From the NCBI GenBank assembly GCA_020634215.1, contig JACKCD010000010.1, positions 1 through 64,000 of the forward strand: a stretch of DNA of 64,000 nt, read 5' to 3'. The notes beneath the pieces were generated by a model, which was not told the origin of the DNA, searched no databases, and saw nothing but the letters and a program-made list of their open reading frames with translations. Below are positions 33,005 through 41,400 of the stretch, one piece after another. Position 1 is the stretch's first letter, and every line of letters begins with the position of its first letter. This DNA comes from Ardenticatenaceae bacterium. GTDB taxonomy: Bacteria > Chloroflexota > Anaerolineae > Promineifilales > Promineifilaceae. The position numbers and the translations under genes were made by a program.

Positions 33005-33055
33005 TGGTTGCTAGTGGCTGGTGGCTTGTACTAGCCACCAGCAACCAACAACTAT
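33005..33055. repeat. Heptad hairpin repeat (GCTGGTG type)
   Basis: GTTGCTAGTGGCTGGTGGCT is answered, after TGTA, by AGCCACCAGCAACCAACAAC. It has the same 7-bp unit design as the GGAGATT elements but with a different heptamer. It lies between the MFS gene and the small membrane protein gene. Confidence 0.6.
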
Positions 33056-33061
33056 CTTCCT

Positions 33062-33433
33062 TTACGGACGATTTTGCAGCTTGCGCCGTAGCTCTTCTAT
33101 TTCAAGGTCTTTACGCGCCACTTCTTTTTGGGCGTTGACAAGCTGGATTTGGTGTAATGCGGCGGCACGCCGGTCTTCACGGTAGGCGAAGAAGGTGGTG
33201 AAGATAAAGCCGAGGCCGGAAATAACGGCCGTTATCACTGACAACACCGTCCCCAAATCAACCCCTGGCTCCTCTTCAATCACTGCTCCTCCCTCGCCGT
33301 TGATATTTGGCCCATCACCTGGCTCGGTTGCCTGGTTTAGCCCCTTGGGTAGTACAAAAATGAGCAGCGAAAAGAGAGATGCCAAAAACAGCGTGCCAAA
33401 AAAGAGCATACGAATCGTGTAATTGCGGGACAT
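33062..33433 (-). CDS. Membrane protein with C-terminal coiled coil
   Basis: 123 residues: an N-terminal membrane helix (about 10-28), an acidic loop, a second hydrophobic helix (about 58-82), then a charged alpha-helix (about 85-120, AYREDRRAAALHQIQLVNAQ and beyond) predicted to form a coiled coil. No family recognised. A Shine-Dalgarno-like GGAG lies about 8 nt before the ATG. It diverges from the Ppx gene. Function unknown. Confidence 0.6.
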   Translation of the reverse strand: MSRNYTIRMLFFGTLFLASLFSLLIFVLPKGLNQATEPGDGPNINGEGGAVIEEEPGVDLGTVLSVITAVISGLGFIFTTFFAYREDRRAAALHQIQLVNAQKEVARKDLEIEELRRKLQNRP

Positions 33434-33484
33434 AAAGGTGCTTCTCCTTGCGAATTCACCCTGTCAAGTATAGCATAAGAACCC

Positions 33485-35035
33485 ATGATGCTAACAAACC
33501 AGGGGCAGCGTATTGCCATTATTGACCTCGGCTCGAATACGGCGCGGATGGTCATCATGCACGCCCTGCCCGGCTTTGCCTATCGGCTGGAAGATGAGAT
33601 TCGGGAGGTGGTGAGGCTGCGCGAGGGAATGACGGAAGCCGGGCTAAGCGAGGAGGCAATGGCGCGGGCACTTTCGACGCTGCGCCTCTTCAAACGGTTT
33701 TGTGACAGTTGGCATGTAGACCATATTTTGCCCACGGCCACCAGTGCCGTGCGCGAAGCGGCCAACGGCCGTTATTTTCTCCAGCAAGTGAAAAACGAAA
33801 TCGGCCTTTCATTGCGGCTGCTTTCTGGTGAAGAGGAAGCGTATTACGCCACGCTGGGGGTTCTCAACGAGCAGCCGCTGGCAAATGGCTTTGTGCTGGA
33901 TATTGGCGGCGGTAGTGCTCAGGTAGCTGAAGTTGAAAACCACCGCTTTCAACGTGGTCATGCCTTTACCCTGGGAGCGTTGGCGCTCACCCTGCGCTTT
34001 ATTCGCCACGACCCGGTGACAGAGGCTGAAGTAACGGCCGTTCAGCGTGAAATCACCCGCCAGCTCGACACCATCGAATGGATTAAGCCCCAGCCCAAAG
34101 CCCTGCTTGTGGGGTTGGGCGGCACCATTCGTAATCTGGCGCAAATAACTGCCGCCCGGCAAGCGTATCCGCTTAACACCCTCCACGGTTTTCGCCTGAG
34201 CCGGAGTGAGGTGGAAAAAAGCGTGCAATTGCTGCGTGAACGGCCGTTGCGCGAACGGCAAAAGCTCCGTGGCCTCAGCAGCGACCGCTCCGACATCATC
34301 CTCGCTGGAGCCTTGGTGCTGCAAGCCGTCATGAACCGCTTCCAAATCGAAACCATCGTTACGTCACGCAACGGATTGCGCGAGGGGGTTTTTCTGGAGC
34401 ATTTTTGGCACCACCTTGAGTATCCCGTCATGGCCGATGTCCGCCGTTTTAGCGTGCTCAATTTGGCACGCATCTATAACTATCAAAAAGCCCACGTCAA
34501 CCACGTCCGCTATCTGGCCGGGCGGTTGTTTGACCAACTGGCACCGCTGCACAAATACGGCGCAGCGGAGCGAGAGCTACTCGATGCTGCCGCCCTGCTC
34601 CATGACCTGGGCACAGTCATCAGCTACAACGACCACCACAAACATTCGCAAATGCTCATCATCAACAGCGGCCTGCCGGGGTTTACGCCGCGTGAGCAGG
34701 CTCTCATTGCCCTGCTCACACGCTATCATCGCAAAGGCACGCCCAGCGTGGCCGGGTTTACCAGCCTGCTCCAACGCCGCGACAAGGAACTGCTGCTGCG
34801 GTTGGCGGCACTGTTACGGCTGGCTGAATTTTTGGAGCGGGGGCGCACGGCGGCGGTGGATGATATAACGGCCGTTTGGGACAAGCACACCCTGCGCCTC
34901 ACGCTTATTGCCGACCATTACCCCGCCGTAGAATTATGGGAAGCCGAACGCAACGCCGCCGATTTGGTGGCGCAAGCCTTTAACCGTACCGTCATTTTGC
35001 AAAGTACCGCTGCGCCTGATAGCTGGCTCACCTAA
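33485..35035 (+). CDS. ppx: Ppx/GppA exopolyphosphatase with HD domain
   Basis: 516 residues. The ASKHA-fold phosphatase part (about 10-310) has the phosphate-1 loop DLGSNTARMVI, SGEEEAYYA (catalytic Glu), phosphate-2 DIGGGSAQV and GLGGTIRNL. It is followed by an HD-type domain (about 330-500) with AALLHDLGTVISYNDHHKHS. This two-domain form hydrolyses polyphosphate and/or pppGpp, linking phosphate storage with the stringent response. ATG 33485 is followed directly by a second ATG; either may be used. Confidence 0.92.
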   Translation: MMLTNQGQRIAIIDLGSNTARMVIMHALPGFAYRLEDEIREVVRLREGMTEAGLSEEAMARALSTLRLFKRFCDSWHVDHILPTATSAVREAANGRYFLQQVKNEIGLSLRLLSGEEEAYYATLGVLNEQPLANGFVLDIGGGSAQVAEVENHRFQRGHAFTLGALALTLRFIRHDPVTEAEVTAVQREITRQLDTIEWIKPQPKALLVGLGGTIRNLAQITAARQAYPLNTLHGFRLSRSEVEKSVQLLRERPLRERQKLRGLSSDRSDIILAGALVLQAVMNRFQIETIVTSRNGLREGVFLEHFWHHLEYPVMADVRRFSVLNLARIYNYQKAHVNHVRYLAGRLFDQLAPLHKYGAAERELLDAAALLHDLGTVISYNDHHKHSQMLIINSGLPGFTPREQALIALLTRYHRKGTPSVAGFTSLLQRRDKELLLRLAALLRLAEFLERGRTAAVDDITAVWDKHTLRLTLIADHYPAVELWEAERNAADLVAQAFNRTVILQSTAAPDSWLT

Positions 35036-35083
35036 TTTCGGTTTTTATGCCGACTATTGTCCTGAAACGTCGGACGATTTGGG

Positions 35084-35266
35084 GGAAACGGCCGTTTAAT
35101 CTCCATCCCCTTCCACACCATCCCCTGGCTCCGCTGGCTTGCCAACGCCACCCCCGCCCAGCGCAACAACTGGCACATTGAACCCGGTGGCTTTGCCATT
35201 TACTGGGACGAACTGGATGACGGCATTGAAATAGCCCATCTGCTGGGAATGCGGCCGCTTGTGTAA
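35084..35266 (+). pseudogene. DUF2442-like fragment, 5'-truncated
   Basis: An open frame without a start encodes ISIPFHTIPWLRWLANATPA, then a stretch ending GFAIYWDELDDGIEIAHLLG and a stop at 35264-35266. This is the C-terminal half of a DUF2442 protein (small, toxin-antitoxin-associated). The 5' portion is missing; the frame begins near an AACGGCCGTT site. A more decayed second copy is at 36616-36780. Confidence 0.75.
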
Positions 35267-35270
35267 TTGG

Positions 35271-35540
35271 TTATTGGACGTGATCCCACTGTGGGATTTC
35301 TTCAACATCACGTTCAGGAATTTTAGCCATCACAGCATCAAATTCAGCAAAAATTTCCGCTTCTGTTTTGCCGCGCCAGGCTGAAGCCAGAAAACGTTCC
35401 GCCTCAAGTGCCGTCACTTTTTCCGTCAGGGCATATGTCACAAGTTGGTTAATTGAAACCCCCTGTTCGGCTGCCAGCCGCGCCACCCGTGACTTTAAAT
35501 CCGTAGGTATCCGTAAGGTGATGACTTGTGTATTACTCAT
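35271..35540 (-). CDS. Ribbon-helix-helix antitoxin
   Basis: 89 residues from ATG 35540, fixed by a perfect GGAGG 7 nt upstream. The N-terminus (TQVITLRIPTDLKSRVARLA, then GVSINQLVTYALTEKV) is an RHH/CopG-HicB-type DNA-binding fold, and the acidic C-terminus would bind the toxin. It overlaps the PIN toxin gene by 8 bp and is transcribed after it. Toxin-first order again. Confidence 0.82.
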   Translation of the reverse strand: MSNTQVITLRIPTDLKSRVARLAAEQGVSINQLVTYALTEKVTALEAERFLASAWRGKTEAEIFAEFDAVMAKIPERDVEEIPQWDHVQ

Positions 35541-35970
35541 TATTTTGCCTCCAAAGGCTGACAAACTGCGCGGGTGTGCCAATTGACAGGCCATCATGTC
35601 GTAGCTCGTTTCCAACTGAGAAGTCTCGGATGTTGTTGGTAATGAGCCATTGGCTACGACTAGCAACCGCTAGTTCGAGAAGCATATTGTCTGCTTCGTC
35701 GCGTAGATTGGGTCGCCACAAATAAAAGATGTCATGGGGTTTGCCAAGGTAAGCCAAAAGCCGGAGAAAAGCGCCCACATCTGTCTTGGTCAGCCCTAAT
35801 GCCGCTAAAGTCTTGTCTCGTTGCAAAACGTCTTGGTATTCTAGGTAGACAGGCACCGATAAGGCTAATTCAATTTGCCTTGTACGAACAAGCTGCAAAA
35901 TGTAAAAAGATGCGCCATTCCGACTATGCAGTGCCTGATAGACGACATTTGTATCAAGGGTAACAATCAT
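35533..35970 (-). CDS. PIN-domain toxin (PIN_3 type)
   Basis: 145 residues. VTLDTNVVYQAL carries the first catalytic Asp, SVPVYLEYQDVL the Glu, LRDEADNMLLELAVAS the next acidic pair, and LITNNIRDF the last Asp. This is the COG1569-like PIN family found in chromosomal toxin-antitoxin modules, and it should be a sequence-specific RNase. The neighbouring RHH antitoxin overlaps its 3' end. Confidence 0.85.
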   Translation of the reverse strand: MIVTLDTNVVYQALHSRNGASFYILQLVRTRQIELALSVPVYLEYQDVLQRDKTLAALGLTKTDVGAFLRLLAYLGKPHDIFYLWRPNLRDEADNMLLELAVASRSQWLITNNIRDFSVGNELRHDGLSIGTPAQFVSLWRQNNE

Positions 35971-36278
35971 GCAGGCATGATAGCGTATATGCTACCATGC
36001 CGCAAGGTCAAAATAGCTATTTTTGTTGAGGTGGTGGAAAAACGGCCGTTTTTCCCATCTCCTTCTGCACGAGGCCAAGACATGAGTTTTAGGCGATAGG
36101 CGAAAGGCAAATTGTCAACAATCTATGCTATCATACAGAGTTGAGGTAGCAGTGATATTGGTGGTCATCTAAAAATTTTTGTGTATGACTGAACACAACG
36201 AAGATGCAAGTAAAAGAGCCTTCGCCAAGGACAGCCATCCAAAGCTAATTGGTTTCATGGAGGATAAACGAGAACATT
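35971..36278. other. Intergenic region with a possible 41-codon ORF
   Basis: The region holds an AACGGCCGTT site (about 36042) and, at 36185-36310 on the plus strand, an open frame for MTEHNEDASKRAFAKDSHPK plus 21 residues. That frame overlaps the cold-shock-like gene's start in another frame. It has no clear ribosome binding site of its own; it contains GGAGG at 36259-36263, which may serve the next gene. I rate it a weak candidate only. Confidence 0.3.
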
Positions 36279-36491
36279 ATGGAAAAAACAGGTGTGGTAT
36301 CTTGGTATAATTCGGTAAAAGGTGAGGGAGTTATTACGGACGATTACGGAAAAGAATTTTTTTTCGGGTTTGGCGATCTGGAAACGCGAGTGTTTGAGAT
36401 AGAAGCACGCCAAAGAGTACAATTTACGGATTCTGGACGATACCTCTCTACCCGGAGAATGAACAAGGCTAATGCAGTGAAGCTTATATAA
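36279..36491 (+). CDS. Cold-shock-domain-like protein
   Basis: 70 residues. GVVSWYNSVKGEGVITDDYGKEFFFGF parallels the cold-shock RNP-1 region (GxVKWFNxxKGYGFI). Key aromatics are changed (KGEGVI instead of KGYGFI), so nucleic-acid binding may be altered. The rest (FEIEARQRVQFTDSGRYLST) fits a five-stranded OB fold. The start at 36279 gives the domain its natural beginning, and GGAGG lies 15 nt upstream. Confidence 0.6.
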   Translation: MEKTGVVSWYNSVKGEGVITDDYGKEFFFGFGDLETRVFEIEARQRVQFTDSGRYLSTRRMNKANAVKLI

Positions 36492-36615
36492 GCTCCAGGC
36501 ATTGCCAAAGAGCTTGATAAAAAAGGGCCCTAATCGTTAAAAGGTAGTTTGCCAATACCATTAAGTTAAAACAGTACCCGGCCAAATTTACTCGCTACCT
36601 CAATGATTTTTAGAA

Positions 36616-36780
36616 GTAACGGCCGTTTTCCCCCATCCCCTTCTACACCATCCCCTCCCCCCGGCTTGCCAACGCCACCCAGCCTGGCAAATTGGATCCA
36701 GCGGCTTCGCCATTTACTGGGACGAGCTGGACGACGGCCTTGAAATAGCCCATCTGCTGGGAATGCAGCCGCTTGTGTAA
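36616..36780 (+). pseudogene. Second decayed DUF2442-like fragment
   Basis: Closely similar to 35084-35266 (IPFYTIP..., FAIYWDELDDGLEIAHLLGM and a stop at 36778-36780) but with deletions and frameshifts in the middle. Both copies begin at an AACGGCCGTT palindrome, so two tails of related genes were left after separate truncations. The rest of 36492-36874 shows nothing recognisable. Confidence 0.7.
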
Positions 36781-36874
36781 GGACTGCTAACAATGCAGAT
36801 TGTGCCGGATAAAATAGATTCACTCTCTCATCCGCGAAAATCCGCTCTGATCCGCCTTATCTGCGCATCCGTCG

Positions 36875-38356
36875 CTACGGCAAATCCGTTTCCCCCATCA
36901 GCCAGCGGTCGCATTCGCGGGCGGCACCGCGCCCTTCGCGGATGGCCCAGACGACCAGGCTTTGGCCGCGCCGGCCGTCCCCGGCGGCAAAAATTCCCTC
37001 CACGTTGGTCATATAGTCGGTTTCGCTGGCCTGGATGTTAGAACGGCCGTTTACCCCCACCCCCAACTGCGCCAGCAACCCCTGCTCCGGCCCCAGGAAC
37101 CCCATCGCCAGCAGCACCAACTGCGCCGGCCATCGTTTTTCCGTGTTGGGGAGTTCTTGCGGGGCAAAACGGCCGTTTTCCTCCACCCATGCAATGTCAA
37201 CGGTATGAACGGCCGTTAACCGCCCCTGCTCATCCCCCTCAAACCGCTTCGTCATCACCGCATAGCGGCGCGGGTCGTCGCCAAAGATCGCTTTAGCTTC
37301 TTCCTGCCCATAATCCAGCTTGTAGACCTTCGGCCACTGCGGCCACGGATTGTTGTCGGCCCGTTCGTCGGGTGGCCGATCCATAATCTCAAACTGTACC
37401 AGGCTGCGGCAGCCGTGGCGCAGTGCCGTTGCCACGCAGTCGGTGCCAGTGTCGCCGCCGCCAATGACGATGACATCCTTGCCCTCGGCGGAAAGGTAGT
37501 TGCCGTCGGCGTGGTTGGAGTCAAGCAGACTCTTGGTGTTGGGGTGCAAATATTCCATGGCAAAGTGGATGCCGGAGAGGGAACGGCCGTTTACCCCCAA
37601 ATCACGCGGCACTCCCGCCCCGGTACACAGCACCACCGCATCAAAATTAGCCCGCAGTGCCGCCACCGGCAGGTCGCGGCCAACGGCCGTTTGGGTGACA
37701 AATTCCACCCCCTCATCAGCCATCAACTGCACCCGCCGCTGCACCAACTGCTTGTCCAGCTTCATATTAGGGATGCCATACATCAGCAGCCCGCCAATGC
37801 GGTCGGCTTTTTCAAACACCGTCACCCAATGCCCGGCGCGGTTAAGCTGGTCGGCGCAGGCAAGCCCGGCCGGGCCAGACCCCACCACCGCCACCCGCTT
37901 GCCCGTGCGCTTCTCCGGTGGCTCCGGCACAATCCACCCCTTTTCATACCCCTTTTCGACGATGGCAAACTCAATGTTTTTAATCGTCACCGCCGGGTCG
38001 TGCATTCCCAGCGTGCAGGCCGCCTCGCATGGGGCGGGGCAAACCAGCCCGGTGAATTCGGGGAAGTTGTTGGTTTTTTGCAGCCGCCGCAGTGCCTGCT
38101 GCCAACGACCGCGATAAACCAAATCGTTCCATTCGGGAATGAGGTTGTTGATGGGGCAGCCGGAGGTCATCCCTTCCAACATGCGCCCCTTGTGGCAGAA
38201 CGGAATGCCGCAATCCATGCAGCGCGCCCCCTGCGTTTGCAGCTTTTCTTCCGGCAGATGCAAATGTAAATCCTGCCAATCCCGCACCCGCTCCAGCGGC
38301 TCCCGCTCCGTCGCCGTTTCCCGCGTAAATTCTAAAAAGCCTGTTGGTTTTGCCAT
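36875..38356 (-). CDS. gltD: Glutamate synthase small subunit
   Basis: 493 residues from ATG 38356. N-terminal Fe-S cysteines are in CMDCGIPFCH and GCPINNLIPEWNDLVY; FAD site GSGPAGLACADQL, NADPH site GGGDTGTDC, and the C-terminal FAD-closing GIFAAGDGRRGQSLVVWAI. It supplies electrons from NAD(P)H to GltB for glutamine-dependent glutamate synthesis. It lies downstream of gltB, 68 bp away, with a heptad hairpin in the gap. Several AACGGCCGTT sites fall within it. Confidence 0.95.
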   Translation of the reverse strand: MAKPTGFLEFTRETATEREPLERVRDWQDLHLHLPEEKLQTQGARCMDCGIPFCHKGRMLEGMTSGCPINNLIPEWNDLVYRGRWQQALRRLQKTNNFPEFTGLVCPAPCEAACTLGMHDPAVTIKNIEFAIVEKGYEKGWIVPEPPEKRTGKRVAVVGSGPAGLACADQLNRAGHWVTVFEKADRIGGLLMYGIPNMKLDKQLVQRRVQLMADEGVEFVTQTAVGRDLPVAALRANFDAVVLCTGAGVPRDLGVNGRSLSGIHFAMEYLHPNTKSLLDSNHADGNYLSAEGKDVIVIGGGDTGTDCVATALRHGCRSLVQFEIMDRPPDERADNNPWPQWPKVYKLDYGQEEAKAIFGDDPRRYAVMTKRFEGDEQGRLTAVHTVDIAWVEENGRFAPQELPNTEKRWPAQLVLLAMGFLGPEQGLLAQLGVGVNGRSNIQASETDYMTNVEGIFAAGDGRRGQSLVVWAIREGRGAARECDRWLMGETDLP

Positions 38357-38370
38357 AATCTGGAAAAGCG

Positions 38371-38419
38371 TTATTGGTTGTTGGTTATTTGGCAGAAGCG
38401 AATAACCAATAACCAATAA
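38371..38419. repeat. Heptad hairpin repeat (GGTTATT type)
   Basis: TTATTGGTTGTTGGTTATT is answered by AATAACCAATAACCAATAA across 11 bp. Units of seven (GGTTATT) repeat on both arms. It lies between gltB and gltD within the operon. Confidence 0.7.
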
Positions 38420-38424
38420 CCCCA

Positions 38425-41400
38425 TTAACCTCTTTCCAAACTCTCCTCAAACGCCACCAGCGCCGCCGCTTCGCCCGACAGCCCCCGCGCTTCCACGCGG
38501 TCAAAGGCTTGCAGCATTCGGGCGTAGTCGGTGGGCAGCACTTTGACGAATTGGTCAACCATTGTTTCCCAGTTGGCGAGAATGAGCCGCCCCCGTTCGC
38601 TGCCGGTGGCTTCGACGTGGCGGGCAATGAGTTCGCGCAGTTCAGCTTTTTCCTCTGGCACCCGCAGCGGCGACAGCGACACCATGGCCTGGTTACAACG
38701 GCCGTTAAATTCCCCCAATTCATCCAGCACATAAGCCACGCCACCCGACATCCCGGCGGCAAAATTACGCCCGGTGCTGCCCAGCACCACCACGCGCCCG
38801 CCGGTCATATATTCGCAGCCGTGGTCGCCGACCCCTTCCACAACGGCCGTTCCGCCGCTGTTCCGCACTGCAAACCGTTCCCCCGCCACCCCGCAAATAT
38901 ACGCCTCGCCGCTGGTCGCCCCATACAGCGCCACGTTGCCAATGATGATGTTGTCGGCTGGGTTGAAGGTGGCCTTGTCCGACGGCCGCACCATAATCTT
39001 GCCGCCCGACAGCCCCTTGCCCACATAGTCGTTGGCATCCCCCTCCAGCTCCAGCGTCAGCCCTTTGGGGATAAACGCGCCAAAGCTTTGCCCAGCGGAG
39101 CCGCGAAAATGGAGGTGGATGGTGTCGGCCGGCAGCCCTTCCGCCCCATAACGACGGGTGATTTCGCTGCCAAGCATGGTGCCGACGGTGCGGTGGGTGT
39201 TGCGAATGGGGAGGGTGGCATAAACGGCCGTTTTTCCTTCCAATGCCTCCGCCGCCAACGCCAACAGAAGCTGCCGATCTAGTGCCGCTTCCAACCCATG
39301 TTCCTGGCTAATGGTCTGCCGCCGTTCCACGCTGGCCGCCACCTCCGGCTGGTGCAGAATATTGGACAAATCCAGCCCTTGCGCCTTGTAATGGTCAATC
39401 GCCGCCCCCATTTCCAGCCGCTCCGTTGCCCCCACCATCTCGTCAAAGGTGCGGAACCCAAGCTCGGCCATGATGTGGCGCACATCTTCGGCTAAAAAGC
39501 GCATAAAATGGACCACATGCTCTGGCTTGCCCCGGAACTTCGCCCGCAGTTCTGGGTTTTGCGTGGCAATCCCCACCGGACAGGTGTTCAGGTGGCAGAC
39601 CCGCATCATAATGCAGCCCAGTGCCACCAGCGGCGAGGTGGCAAAACCAAACTCCTCGGCTCCCAGCAGCGCCGCCACCACCACATCCCGCCCCGTTTTT
39701 AGCTGGCCGTCCGTTTCCAGCCGCACCCGGCTGCGGAGGTTATTGAGCAGCAGCGTTTGCTGCGCTTCCGCCAGCCCCAGTTCCCACGGCAGCCCGGCGT
39801 GTTTGATGCTCGTTTGCGGCGATGCCCCCGTGCCGCCGTCGTGGCCGCTAATCAAAATAACATCGGCGTGGCCTTTGGCAACCCCCGCCGCCACCGTGCC
39901 AACCCCGACCTCAGACACCAACTTGACGTTGATCCGCGCCTGCGGGTTAGCGTTTTTCAAATCGTAAATAAGCTGCGCCAAATCTTCGATGGAGTAAATG
40001 TCGTGGTGGGGCGGCGGCGAAATAAGGCCGACGCCAGGGGTGGCGTGACGCACTTTGGCAATCCAGGGGTACACCTTGTGGCCGGGAAGCTGCCCCCCTT
40101 CGCCCGGTTTGGCTCCCTGTGCCATTTTGATCTGGATTTCCTGGGCTTCGTTGAGATATTGGCTGGTCACGCCAAAACGACCGCTGGCAACCTGTTTGAT
40201 GGCGCTGTTGCGCGAATCGCCGTTGGCATCGGGCTGGTAGCGGCTGGGGTCTTCGCCCCCTTCGCCAGTGTTGGATTTGCCGCCGATGCGGTTCATGGCG
40301 ATGGCGATGCTTTCGTGCGCTTCCTGGCTGATGGAGCCGTAGGACATGGCCCCCGATTTGAAGCGGCGCATGATGGAATCGGCGGATTCTACTTCGTCCA
40401 GCGGCACGGGTGGTTGGTCAAATTTGAAGCGCATGAGGCCGCGCAGGGTGTAAAGCTGGCGCGATTGGTCGTTGACATCGTTGGCGTATTGTTGGTAGAG
40501 GTCGTAGCGGTTGGCGCGAACGGCCGTTTGCAAATTGTGAATCGTATTGGGGTTGAACAAATGGGGTTCCCCACCTTCACGCCATTGATACCGCCCCCCT
40601 TCCGGCAGCGTCTTGCCATTCACCTGCCGTTCGGGGAAGGCGTGGAGGTGCCGCGCCTTGACCTCATCGGCAATCACCGCCAAATCCACCCCTTCGATGC
40701 GGGAGGCGGTGCCGGGGAAGTACGCCTCAATGACGCGGCTGTGCAGCCCAACGGCTTCAAAGATTTGCGCCCCACGGTAGCTTTGCACGGTGGAGATGCC
40801 CATTTTGGACATGATCTTGACGATGCCTTTGACGGTGCCTTTGATAAACTGCTTAACGGCCGTTTTCGGCTTCACCCCCACCACTAGCTTGCGATCAATC
40901 AGATTGACAACCGTTTCCAGCGCCAGATACGGGTTGATAGCGTCGGCTCCGTAGCCAAGCAGGGTGGCGAAATGGTGCACCTCACGCGGTTCACCCGATT
41001 CAACGATGAGGCTGACCTGGGTGCGGCTGCCGCGCCGGACAAGGTGATGGTGCAGGGCGGAGGTGGCAAGCAGGGCGGGAATGGCCGCTTGCCAACTGTT
41101 GATGGCGCGGTCGGACAGCACCAGCAGGTTGGCTCCCTCTTCAATGGCGCGGTCGGCCTGGACAAAGAGCCATTCAAGGGCGGCTTCTAGCCCGGCGGCT
41201 CCGTTGTGGACGCGGTAGAGGGTGGGAATAACGGCCGTTTTAAATCCCTCTGACTGCACATTGAGTAGCTTCGCCATCTCCTTGTTATCTAAAATTGGCG
41301 TTTCCAGCCGGATGCGGCGGCAATGGTTGGGGCCGTCGGCCAGCAGGTTGCCCTGGCAGCCCAGCAGGGTGCGGGTGCTGGTAACAAGCTCTTCGCGGAT

